From contig NW_019091545.1 of NCBI RefSeq assembly GCF_001949145.1, forward strand, positions 500,055 to 564,054: DNA of 64,000 nucleotides. The letters are read 5' to 3'. The first letter of the stretch is position 1. The number at the start of each line of letters is the position of its first letter. The DNA is from Acanthaster planci. Its lineage: Eukaryota; Echinodermata; Asteroidea; Valvatida; Acanthasteridae. The notes beneath the pieces were generated by a model. That model saw only the letters and a program-made list of their open reading frames with translations, ran no database searches and had not been told where the DNA came from. The position numbers and the translations under genes were made by a program. Positions 52,601 through 64,000 of this stretch are shown here, piece by piece.

Positions 52601-55600
52601 CTGAGCTACGGCAGCACCAATAACCCTACACATGTCATTCTCCTGCCATTTTGTTCCAGGAACCTTCTTGTATAACCCAATATCTAGTGCAAGAAACCCA
52701 GCGATACATTCTCATAGCAATAAAGAACTCATTTCAGTGAATTAGGGAATTCCAAGTATTTAAGTCGATAATCAGCATTTATTGCAGATCTGTGGGCAAT
52801 ATACTCTAACGAACGGATGGAAGGCAAAATGAAAAAAGTACAATCTAAACTTAACTTCACAAAACACACACAATTACAAACATCAAAAACTTGAAAAATT
52901 GGAATGATACAGTCAACTTACAAAACAAGGGGGGTGTGACCACGACAGGCAATTATTGGAGAGGCTGTGAATACTTGCACGTCTCCACTGACTTTGAAAT
53001 TTCCCAGTACTTGTTGAAGGCATGGCTGTCTGTCTGAACTCAACACAAGCCAATGGTCCACCGTGTGTGTCAATGCCCTGTAGATGTCTTTTTATGTATC
53101 AGTAGTAAATCACATGTTAGGGAAGGGGATATTTATGACTCCTTGAGGAGAGGCCACAGTTGGAAGAGACTACAAGACTGAGTCTATGGCTTGTTGTAAA
53201 TACCCAACCATTTGGGCATTTTTTTAACGATCCCTTTTCCAGAGATTGAATTACTCTTCCAAAGTCTAGATTAAAAAGAAATTGTCTGACCTTAGACCTT
53301 GATGGTGATGGTGAAGAAGTCCCTGTGGCTGATGTAGTCTGCAGTTTCTCCGTCTCTGATGTCAAAGCAATATCGCTGGTAAGGCCTTTGGTGTCCAACC
53401 CTTGAAGGGTAAAAAGCATGTTCTTCAAGGCTTCAACTGGGCCAGGTTGTGATCCACTCGTCAGCTTCTGATTCTGAGAGAAAAATCAGTTCCAGAGAAA
53501 ACAAACAATGCTCATTAACCAGTCTCTTGATTTCCTGTCCAAGGATTGATTTATTTTATATAACAGGTTTTCCCTTTACCCAACATATATACCACCGACT
53601 CCACCACCGAGCTTGCCGGGGTCAGCTAACATCTCCCCAACGCAAAAATACATCTTGAAAATAGTTCGCGGTACCTGCTGCTTCACCTGACTCAGACCGG
53701 CTAGCCAACCCCGGCGAGGTCGGTGGTTGAGTGGTTAAGACATCTACACTAGTAAGCAGGAGATCTTGGGTTCGAGTCCCACCCAAGTAAGGTTGTGAAT
53801 TTTTTCACAGGCTCTCAGACAAGCACTGAGCATTCAGTGTTTATCAATATATACATTGGGTAAGGGCAAAACCCGTTATATAAATTAATGTTTCCCGAAC
53901 GCAAAAATACATCTTGAAAATGTCCAAAGATTACTTCAGACTTATTAGCATTACACATAAATTTGAAATTTCTGTGGATAGGTCATTCCTGACAAGATGT
54001 CGCACCCAGCTGAACTTTTTGATGGGAGGTCTAGTCCACACATTCACTTAATTGCAAACTGCATTACACAATAATCACAATTATCACAATAATGCACAAA
54101 CATAGCTGCAGTTGAAGCTTCATGCTTATGTTTATGTGGGTGAAAGCCAGTAATTGGTCTTATTCACAAGTCAGCCATATTGAATAGACAGATTACAATG
54201 AAATTAAACGCCATCTAACATGGCGTCAGTGTGAGTCATGTCTAATTTAAGCAGTACAGCCCTACACAAGGTATCCATGGCATTGAAATACAAAATACAC
54301 CGATGTAACTTGGTCCCTTTCAGACAAATGTGATTTGTAAACACCCCACCAACCTCTTCCTAGCAAGACTGCTACATAACTTTGAAAAGGAAGGGAAGAT
54401 ATGACTTAGATGAGAGACTCACCTGATCACTTGCTAATTGTTGACAATCTTTTAGAAACTTGGACACACTGTCCTGAGGTCCAGTCTGGTCCTGCCTTCC
54501 ATTCACAGGTTTACTAGATTGACAAAATAAGTAAATTGATGAGCATAAGAATTAATAAATAAATAAATAATTGCAATCAATTTTTCAAGCTCACTTGTGG
54601 AATAGTCTATCAGAGACACTCAAGCTTTGCAATGCAGGTTGATATAAAAGTGCCTGGTAGGTTTAAAGTAGCTCTGAGTAGCTGTGACAAACTACCTTAA
54701 ACATTCCTCTCATTAATCAAGAAGTTTCTATGTGTGTTCAGACAGCTCATCTAATCAGGAGAGAATTCTTTAGATCGTGAAGTATAAAAAAGAGCAACTT
54801 TTCAGCCACTCCATTTGTTTTCATCCTGGCTGTCACAAGGTCAAACCTTTGACCATAGGTTTAACACTTTGGTGGTTATTTGTCTAAAGACAAGCGCAAA
54901 CAAACACAAAAGACAAAATGTGAAGACTGAAATAACAGTACAGAGTCAATGACACCTTAAGCCTAATGTTGTCTACAATCTAGGTCAGCGAAGGTCAGCT
55001 ACTGCAACTTTACATTCTCTAACGAGGGTAAAATTCCTAAGTAGGCTACAGTACAAAGAATGTGCCATAGCAGTCCAGAAGTGTTGGTATTTGGCAATTA
55101 TTCCTTGCAAAAGCACTTGGGCAACTGTAAGGTTACTTGATTGTTTGATAAATGGGTTATTATCAGGTAACATTTTCTGTTCAATTAAAAATCATGGAAA
55201 TCAGAGTGAAAACAGGTATAGAGGGCGCAACGTACATATACATGTATTGGGCAAAAACTCTCTCAAAAACTGTTCAAGCAAAAATCTCAAGTACTTTGTT
55301 TCAAAACAATGTAAGATTACACAAAAGTTTGCCTCATCACATATAGTTTAATTAACAGTACAAGTGGATGGCATGCCTACATGTACATGAAAATTTGCTT
55401 TAAACAAAGAGACAAAAGCTGTTTGAATACTTAAGACCATAATCAAAAAGGAAATAATCAATTACAGAAACAATTAAAACCTTGAATGCAACCAGGAACT
55501 AACAGGGTTTATATTTTTGATAAAAAAAGGATTTTCTGATTTGATTTGACTTTGGTGATAAGGCAAAAGCTGTGTGAATTGTGATGTTACATCTGCAAAG

Positions 55601-58600
55601 GATGAAATGAACGAAATACATGAATGAATAAGTCATAAATTTGACCAACTCCAAGAAAACCCATATTTGCCTGGTGAGGTTGCTTGTTTGCAGCCATAAA
55701 TCAAGACATTCCATAGAAAGTTCAATAGGCTTCATGACTACTGTAAACAGCCTTTCTGCAGTTGTGTTCTGAAAGGTTTACTTTCTGAAACAAATGAAAC
55801 TGACAAACGCTACGTGTCCAGACAGAGATGCTTTTCCTCCGGATCAGACTTCTTTGAAACAAGCTCCCTGAAGAATCTGGAATCAATTTTCTATTTCCCT
55901 GTTTTTCCCCACCCTGTGATCCTTGAGGATTCTGAGAGGTTAATGTAAACAGGTCAGTGTACTGCTGGCCAAACAGCCTCTGGGGTGGTTACTGTTTTCA
56001 TAACACAACCGGATTTCACTCAGGAATGTATCTCCAAAATGTTGCCAGAGTGTCTGTGTTTTCGTTGCTTCATAAAAACTGGGAAAACCCCGAAAAAAGC
56101 CAAGGCATTTGAAGAGAGTTTGGGATTCCCTGAAACAACACTCTTCTTTTTCAAAGCAGGACGTTTACTGAGAAAAACAACTACCCAGTTAATCTCAGTG
56201 CCCCCTGATGAATAGAAGAATTTCCATTCAACCTGTCAAATGCTGCAGGGGTGTAAAATGGTGTTTCCTTGCTGTGAAACCACCGTTACAATGCTAAGTG
56301 GCTCTCATTCACAGGAAAACAAAACTCTGAGGAGACATGATGGTTTCCATGGCAACCTAGATGGCTGCCATAGTTACACCCTAAGTTAACCTTACATTGT
56401 GGGTAGGTAGAGCCGTGAAAGCTGCAGACTGGGCCTGGGATCAGTATTTGACCGCTGTGCTACAGGGCACACAAGCAGTAGGGTGTCGGGTGTGTGACGT
56501 CATGTGACCGCAACTTGCCATAACAACTCTACAGGGGTACTGGCAGGGTACCAGACTAAGTATGATTGTATTTCATTAGCCAGGCCTCAAGACAAAATAT
56601 GGATCTTGTATTTTTAATGGAATGTAGGGACAGTCTCAACAAAGAACTTTCAAATACAGGAGTACTTCTTGCATTTACTGTGATTAGTTAAAGTGCAAAT
56701 CACAACATACAGTACATGTAGTGAACAATGACACAATATAACAGGTCATTAAAATCAAAATACATGAAAAGTTCCACTTCTTTAGACTCCATTCCCAAGA
56801 CTTTTAACAAGGGACACCAATGGAATAAAATCGTTGGAAAGAGAATTCTAACACATGCACATGATCACTAGATGGTAAATTTACACATAAGATTACATAA
56901 AAAATACATGAGCACTTTTTAACATTGCTAGTTACATCAACGACCAAAGGTTGTCTTTCATTAATTTCCCAATAGATACTCAAACAAAAATACTGTTATG
57001 ACGCTGCATGACGTTATGACATGGTCTAGAGAGGGCTGGGGTGGAGTTGGCCCGGGGCGGGAGATTTCACTTCATCATATTTGGCTCCATTTCTACTGTT
57101 TTCATTATCCAATGGCCTCTTGAACCCAATGAGGGCACTGTTCAACTTTGGAATGAAGAACTTCAGAATGAGACATATCCAGTGACAGAGGGCAGCAGGC
57201 AACTTTTATAATGAACGTGTTAACCCCTACCTCTTCGGGGTGTGTGGAAATTACTTCCAAATTGAAGGATTGAGGACTGTTACATGTGGCAGTCTCTGCT
57301 TCTGACACTGTTCACTACAATGATCCAAACTTACATTTACCAGTCATTGCAGTTTAGTATTTGCAAAATGTAGAGTATCTCATCACTTTGTAAAGAATGT
57401 TCCACCTGGCATACACGTTCAACAACATCAGACTTCACTTCCAAGTTGTGTAGTAATGTGTAATGGATTAGGAGTGAGTATAAAGCTCAACAGCTATGAC
57501 TTGACAATGCACGTATACGAGGACTGGTGTTAAAATTGTGTGAAGAATGCGACATTAAATCACTGTTTGCTGCTGATTTTTGTAAGATGAAGCAAGTTAC
57601 ATGTACATGTGCCTACCATAGCAAGAACGCATTCCAAATGCATTTATCCTTTGAAACTTTAGGAATCTTACAAAACCCTTCCACTGAACAGAAATCTACA
57701 TGGCATGTTCTTTAGGCTTAGGCTTTGCGTTCTGATCCCTCAATCACACAAAAATCTTCTAAACTGTCCTTATGGGTTATTCTCAAAACCTTAGAGAGCT
57801 GGGATAAATCAGAAATTCTGAGTAGACAGAAATATTGATCAGATGCACAAAAACTTGAAAAGACTCTCTACTCACAGTGATGGCAAATGGCGCTCCCATG
57901 GACGATCCCCATCCAAGATCTCTTCAGTGAGTAAGCTGTTGTCATGGCGATTGACATCCTCCTCACGATCAGCTGCCTCATGGGGATAAAGCAACGTGTC
58001 GCTGGGTTTGTTCCTCGATGCCTTTGCTGCATCAAGAACTTTCTGAGCTCTCTCTAGCAGGGCATCCTCACTCTTTAGATCATCTACAAAACACAATTTA
58101 ACAATGCATTCACATTTGACAGTTGATGTTTCTGACGCCACAAACACCATCATAAAAGTAAAAATGTGCTCGGTTCAACTGTTGACAGTTGCATATGCAT
58201 TAAACACACATCGTGTGATTATCAACAATAAAAAGTTTTGTATGAGTGTGAGATGGTCCAGTGTCCACCCACACAGGGGTAGTGTGTTTTCATCACCAAT
58301 GAAGCTTCTAAATCTGATCAGAAAAGCTTAAATACAGATTCCAAAACACCGCACAATCTGGGCTCTTTTTACAAGGCTGCTGGGCTGGCTGAAATACTCG
58401 GGCGTCAATGAAGGTCACCTGTCAACTTAGAGTAGTGCCTAAAGATTAATTCGTGCAGCTATAAACGACCGCTAAATGAAATGATGAATTTTTGAAGGAT
58501 TTTGAAAACAGACAAAATGATAGTCATGCCAGCCCAGCATCATCAACATTGAAAAATGCCCCGGCATGAAGTGGTTAAAGGGAGCCAATTACAGATAACA

Positions 58601-61497
58601 ATGTTAAAGACGGAGAACCGTATGTTAACACGCTTTGTGCTGTGTCTGTTTTGAACAATCTAATTCATACATGTGCAAATCAAAGGCAACAGGTTGAAAA
58701 ATCTTGCAATATAAGAGATGATAAGAGATGATTGTAGAGTGAGAAAATGTACCTTCACTCAATTTGCTTTTACTGGTGTGAGTCTTCATGTAGTAACCAC
58801 TTCTTCCAAGTGACAACAATCCTTCATCATTTACGTATCCATTCATGGATGGTTTGGAAAGCCTCGACTTGAAGTTAACACGGTACTTTGGTGTACTTGA
58901 CAGCAAGTCTGATGCATTTTGCCTAGCAGATGTTCTCTTGTGATGGACCAATTCTCTTGCTGTACTGAAATGTCTCTGAGTTGCTAAGTGGTTGTTATAC
59001 TTGGTTTTTTGGTGTCCTGAGTTTGACAAAGAAGACGACTTGTTGGAGAATATGTTTGGTGAATACTGCTTCTCAGCGTTGTGGTTGGTTAGGTGGAAAC
59101 CTTTCCCAGTAGGAGATGCTAAGATCAGATCATCAGTAGTGAAGCTACGGGTTTTCCTGGATGTGGCCTTCCCGGAGAATTTAACAGCTCTCCTGGAGTG
59201 TTGCTCTTCACCGCTTGAAGCCAAATCTCGAGGTCGTTCACGAATTTCTTGGAACCTTTCATGTTCAATGCTTCTCAAGAGTTGTTCTGAGGTTTCAAAA
59301 TCTCTAACTGTCAGTCCAGGAGGCCGGTTTGTCCCTGCTATGAGACCGCTTGCAGAGTTGGATCTTTGGAGAGGGGTTTGAGGTTTCTGAGGTGACAACT
59401 GTTTGTAGCTGCTTTCAAGAGTTGTGAGATTTTCAGCTTGTCTGGAGGTTGGGTTGCCAGCATGAGTACTGTTTGACAAGGTAGAGTTGAGGTCTTGAAT
59501 CCAACTGGGTAGTGGTCGGCCACCATTAGTTTGCTCTTGAGTCTTACTGATACCAGACGTTTCTAGGTCTTGGACCCAGCTTGGAGGAGCCCTGCCGCTG
59601 GCTTGAGCCTGAGAGGGAACGCTGGTCAACCCAGACGTATCCAGGTCCTGGACCCAACTCGGAGGAGCCCGGCCCCTAAGATGTGTGTCAGAGGGAATAC
59701 CACTTACCCCTGAACTCTTCAAGTCCTGTGTCAAAATTGGCAGAGGCCTCTGACTGCCTGGCAGGAGATTCTCTTTGGGGGGAGAATTTCCTTTTTCTGT
59801 TGCAAGAGTTCCTGACATCTGCAGTCCCTTCCTCCTGTTAACTATGTCTACTTCAGATTTGTCATTGAGAGGACTCTTCCTTGTCTGCAATTTTCTCATG
59901 TTTTCAAATTTGCCACTATTTACTGATTTATACACAGAGTGACTATTTCTGTCCATAGAAGGTGCAGAACTCGTAACTAGTTTCTTAACTGGTGAAATAT
60001 CTGATGGAAACTGAGGAGTATAGGATGATTTCAGTCTAGGTCTGCCTTCAGTATGTGACCTAGCTGTCATATCTTGGTGTCTATCTCTGAAATTCCGCAG
60101 CTTACTGACAACTTCAGCTTTGAGTGTGCGACTCTCTTTTCGGACAGGCTCCTGGTTTCTTGGAGGCAGAGGGAGGTTCAAGGGAGGATACGGGGAAGCC
60201 AAGAGGAGGGCATCAGTTGACATACTGGCTTCACTCTCCATCTCAGTGATGACTGAGCTGCCAGGGAGAGGTGAAAGGTCAGAGGTCAGATGGCGGGAGG
60301 CTTCAATCAAGGCTTGAGCTGTGAGAAAAAGAGAAAGAACCTTTTGTCCATTCCTTCAGTAGTTCATTAGGCCATTTTGCTATTTGGTTTTGCAGACCTG
60401 TCAATTTTGGCATGCACACACACACACACCCTGCAATTTTACTGTTCGTTGTTTGGTCGGGGAGACTTTCCACAGTTTTTTATCATCAGTCAATCAATTG
60501 GGCATGATTGGGTGATATGCACAATAGCCTGATCTCTACACAATCAGTTGATCTTATCGCACACTTTGTTGATATTTATGCCATCAGCCAATCGCCTTTT
60601 CTAATTCACAGTTATGAAAGATTATTTCAATAAAGGGAAGTTAATTTGGGGTTTTCAACAGGATCAACCGATCGCATGGAGTGGTCGGGCGATCTGGCAG
60701 ATTGGATGATCACAGCCAACATACACACACAAAACCTGTGCCTTTGGTCTTCTAAAACAATGCTTGTAACATGACTGCCTTCCGTATCTTTACTTTGCTA
60801 ATAATGAATTAGACTAAAGCAATTACCAACATACCTCTGTCCCTCTCCAAGTCTGCCTGCATCATCTCACTGTACGATTCATCCAGTAACTTCTTGGAAA
60901 CATATCGACGCCACTCAGCCCTGGTATCTCGCACACTGGTCTCCAAGCTACGGTCCACGGTCCGCAGCAAAACTGACCTGGGGTAAAGTCCATCAGAAAA
61001 AAGAAAGTCTAACGTCATCTTCTTTGAAACACTGTAGTCATTTTGAATCTAATTCAAATCTCATCTGTACCACATACAAAAAGCATCATAAATATATAAA
61101 CTTCTAAAAATGAGTAAAACTGATGGTAATATTTTGGCCATATGTCATTTAAAGCTGTGCTTAGTTCTGCATGGTTTAAGCACACAATATCACAATCAAT
61201 CATTCAACTGATTTTCACAATTCTGTCTTACCTTGGAGTTAAGAGATCTTCCACGGTCCGATGGTATGTCATGCTCAGTGGATGAGCGCCCTCAAAGTCA
61301 TTGATGTATGCGGCAAGAGCTGCAGAGGCCGAAGGATACTGTTTGTTCTTGTACGTCATGATGGAAGATCGACCGCTTAGACTCTGGGTGCTGTGAAGGG
61401 TATCGTTGAGTCCGGAATGAGACAAGAACGATGAACTTTGCAGAGTGTGATGAAGGGAAGATGTTGTCGTGATGGGTGATGGCTGGTAGCTTGCCAT
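40602..61497 (-). CDS. LAS2/C18orf54-like Ser-rich protein (889 aa)
   Basis: Exons in transcript order: 61497-61232, 60977-60835, 60318-58753, 58083-57876, 54513-54423, 53473-53291, 41029-40917, 40701-40602. They sum to 2670 nt, exactly 890 codons, with matching phases at every junction. The start chosen is the ATG at 61497 (MASYQPSP). The same frame stays open upstream to 61557, so a longer start is not excluded. Near residues 49-70, YKNKQYPSASAALAAYINDF resembles the N-terminal segment of LAS2 (lung adenoma susceptibility 2) proteins as I remember it; RSFTTDDLILASP in exon 3 fits too. Residues 135-658 are one 1566-nt exon, rich in Ser, Pro, Arg and probably disordered. Residues about 328-412 hold a repeated GRxPPSWVQDL motif. 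Residues about 660-680 could form a short helix (DDLKSEDALLERAQKVLDAA). The C-terminus has MEHLSRLKVLV. No enzyme motif or membrane segment is visible. Function unknown; the family call is moderate, the gene model good. Confidence 0.72.
41030..53290. other. 12.3-kb intron of the LAS2-like gene
   Basis: No further exon of the host gene, no nested gene and no RNA gene was recognised. Two hairpins are visible: 43665-43695, with 10-bp arms GCTGACATCA/TGATGTCAGC, and 46286-46324, around CACTAATTA/TAATTAGTG. A short direct duplication CTTATCGACGTT lies at 52032-52055. An extra or alternative exon could have been missed. Confidence 0.5.
53555..53632 (-). mobile_element. Truncated SINE copy, minus orientation
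   Basis: Read on the minus strand it begins AGCTGACCCCGGCAAGCTCG, like the head of the plus-strand copy at 53702. It then jumps to a tail, TTGGGTAAAGGGAAAACC then TGTTATATAAA, that matches the other copy's tail. The B-box part is missing, so this copy is internally deleted. Confidence 0.6.
53702..53887 (+). mobile_element. tRNA-derived SINE, plus orientation
   Basis: The head at about 53710-53792 looks like a Ser/Leu-type tRNA: an A box in GGTTGAGTGGTTAAGAC and a perfect B box in GGGTTCGAGTCCCACCC. An unrelated body and the tail GGGCAAAACCCGTTATATAA follow. A perfect 24-bp direct repeat, 53639-53662 and 53898-53921 (AACGCAAAAATAC...), brackets it and is a likely target-site duplication. Confidence 0.7.
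54514..57875. other. 3.4-kb intron of the LAS2-like gene
   Basis: Contains only short open frames and simple AT-rich sequence. No SINE head, RNA gene or extra exon was recognised. Confidence 0.5.
60415..60429. repeat. Short (CA)n microsatellite
   Basis: An unbroken CA run of about 15 bp in intron 2 of the LAS2-like gene. Confidence 0.7.
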
Positions 61498-64000
61498 GTT
61501 AGTCTTGTCTTTCCTTATGTTGATATGTAACTTTGGAGCTGCATGAAATTCTGACAATGGAGATCTTTCTTAATTCTTCTTAAAGTCATGGCGTGCCAGG
61601 AATCATCCGAAACTTGCTTCCAGCAGGAAGAAACAGAAAAAGAACAAATGTTCAGTTATTATGGTTTTAAGATGTAGAAATCAACAGAAGTAATCTCATC
61701 AAAATTCACTTCACTTTCCTAGCATGAGCCAGTTTTGCTCTGAAATAAGTTTTCTCAAGCAATTCCGAAGGCAACTTCAACCCACTCACAACATGAGAAT
61801 TTCCGCAAAAAAGGCACACCACACAGATACTGATACAAAAGACAGTTCAGTGCTCCTATGTGCCATGCAAAATTACTCTGACATTCTTTCACAGAAAACA
61901 CCTGCTTTTGTCACCAAGACTGACATGTACATCGTTAATTTTAAGCGCGTAACGGTTGAACATTTGGTTACAAGTGAGAATTAGATCAGGGTTACATACC
62001 CTGAAAAGAACACAGAAATAATGTACACAAACTGAAGGTTGTTGCAAAGGCACAAAACAGTATGTACAAGCTGCACACAATGAACTGTTAGTATTTTGAG
62101 GTCACACAATGGTGAACCTGATCCATGGACAAATAAATAATTCTCTCTCCTTTCTGGATTCTACAAATCTAAAAACAAATACTTTCGCCTGCTGACAGGC
62201 TAAACAATGCCAGTTGTCGATGTGAAATTGTCGAACTGAAAAAAAGGCCTAACAGCAATACTGAGAACCCTGTCTTTGCCTCATGGAAATGTTTGGACTA
62301 CATGTATTTTATCAGAAAACATCCCCTAAATTTGCCAAGAGAGCTGAAACAGTAACCATGGGTACTGCTATCTATAGGGCCTGGTTATCTACACGAGCTT
62401 GGTGCATAGCTTAGCTGATAACAGTGGGGCCATTGATCTTATTAAGGATAGAGTTCCATATAAGCCTAGAGAAACCAGTAATTATTCCCTACAGTGACTG
62501 ATTAGCCATCAGAAAGCAAAAACATTCAGAATTCAGAAATGTTCAATTTGAGGGGGACTGTATACTTGGGGACCGCCATTTTTTGCCATTTTTATCTTGC
62601 AAAACAGGTAAGTCCTCTCAAAGAACAAAGGCAACACTCTCTTTATTACACTGACCCTATTTTTTTGAAATTTCAAATTGTAAATTGTGAGAAAATGGGA
62701 TTTTATTACTGATGAACTAGCCACGCAAATTTGAATCCACTGTGTGTCATGTGTAAAAAGACTCACAGTTTCTCTTCATAATTTCCCTCTAAACTCAAAG
62801 CCCTACCCTTTTTGACAACATCAGATACAGATTTGAGCATGATATCACAGTCATGCACCAAGGTCAATTCAACAGTTAAAATGTAACTCTCCTAGACACT
62901 ACAGGGTACGCCCCAAATGTACAATCCCCCAATTCAAGGAAAATACCAAATCGTTTCGGCCTAGGCCTACACTGTACATGCTTTTCAGACCAGTTACAAA
63001 GGGTTTATCAGCAGGGGGAGTCAAGTGCCAAAGTCATGGAAGTGGGGTCTGCATATGGAATTTGGAAAGAGTTTCATATAAAAAACTTATAATGATTAAC
63101 AATCATTAGGCCTATGATCAGATATATATTCAAAAATTGATGTCTGATTCACTAGTGCTGAGCCGGTATGATGAATCTCTGGTAACCACCGTTTCCCAAT
63201 TCCCCATAGTAGGTGCTACAACTTTACAAGTTATGTACGCGCCAACCCCCCCCCCCCCCCAAGGTAACCTTGGCCTACCTACATCGTCTAAAACACAAAG
63301 GGAAACTTTGTTGAGCACACGAACTCATACAAAAAAGAGTCGTAGCTGGTTTGTTTTCAATTTTCATTAATTTCTTTATAAGTTTACGTCCAATTATGGC
63401 AATGTTCCCGACTATAATTAGGCAAGTCCCAACTGAAGTTGAATGTCCCAACTGAGACTAAAAGGTCAGTTGAAAAAGAGAAAAATACTAATCATTGAAA
63501 AAAAATACCAATTATTCTCAAAGATGTTTGAAGCACACCCTATATCTTCATGTGTGATTTTTATCCTAGTTTTGGCGAGTTAATAAATGACTTTTGGTTT
63601 TTTTTTTAGAATTCCCAGTTGTAAAAAGGATGACCCTGAAAATCTTACAGTTTGCGTGTCTTTTCCTTCCCAACTTTTGCGTACACGCCACAGTAAAAAA
63701 GAACTCGTTGAGGGCCCCATTTTATATGAATTCCACAGGAATAAGGGCACTGTCAATTGCTAGCCTTTCCCCTTTGTTTATACATACCTCCCGCCCCGCA
63801 TAAGGACCCAACAATACTCAATTTAAAAGCAGAGAAAATTCCAAACTGTAGTTTTTAATGTTGTGTCGTAGTTGGGACAGTCCCATCAAACATGTTTAAA
63901 GCTGAGACCGGGCCCAACTACAGTTGGGACCATTGCCATAATTGGGAAAACCTTCAGCTGTTCCTCCATGACAAGAGAGGGCGCTATGGACATTTAATGG
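61498..64000. other. Upstream of the LAS2-like gene, no gene recognised
   Basis: Should hold the promoter and 5' UTR of the minus-strand gene, but I could not place a start site. A C15 run lies at 63246-63260. Two CCTA-rich TAGGCCTA words are near 62962 and 63106. Open frames are short and without family features. Confidence 0.45.

Noticed and set aside
53710-53792. Functional tRNA gene
   Set aside because: A and B boxes are good, but the sequence continues into a SINE body and tail, and a deleted copy with the same tail lies beside it.

Overview
The window is eukaryotic, AT-rich DNA with intron-split genes, GT-AG junctions and no operons. It most likely comes from a marine invertebrate deuterostome. 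The repeated TAGGCCTA-type words (near 930, 6402, 16218, 35606, 62962, 63106) and many ACATGTACATGT palindromes made me lean towards an echinoderm or relative. That is an inference from composition and gene families, not a proof.

Left half (about 2.9-36.5 kb): a cluster of three ionotropic glutamate receptor (iGluR) genes. Genes A (2932-9234, +) and B (19536-26591, +) lie head to tail. Gene C (29830-36455, -) converges on B. I rebuilt the exons from splice signals and frame. B and C each give one unbroken reading frame of 10 exons (909 and 914 codons) and both begin with a signal-peptide exon. A gives 9 exons (about 877 residues) and lacks only an identifiable first exon. Intron positions and phases agree across all three, so they arose by local duplication. 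All keep the iGluR layout: amino-terminal domain, S1, M1, re-entrant loop, M3, S2, M4, tail. All three also replace the near-universal M3 gate motif SYTANLAAF with a shared L-[YF]-[LM]-[LF]-N-L-T-x-[FY], carry Leu at the Q/R pore site, have CxxC in the amino-terminal domain, and end in Met-Trp-Ile. C keeps the canonical agonist-binding residues, B most of them, and A has lost several. The set looks like a divergent, self-consistent receptor subfamily whose subunits may assemble together.

Between genes A and B: a 548/549-bp-arm inverted repeat (11053-12389), a tRNA-like sequence, a CpG-rich patch, and possible control sites upstream of B (two octamers, a full CRE, an E-box). A 16-bp octamer-containing word upstream of B recurs in intron 1 of C.

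Right half (about 40.2-61.5 kb): one minus-strand gene of 8 exons (889 codons) with very long introns, one of 12.3 kb. Its protein is Ser/Pro/Arg-rich and mostly disordered-looking, with a repeated GRxPPSWVQDL motif. The N-terminal segment resembles the LAS2/C18orf54 family (moderate confidence). Its introns hold tRNA-derived SINE copies. I found no rRNA, CRISPR array or functional-looking tRNA.
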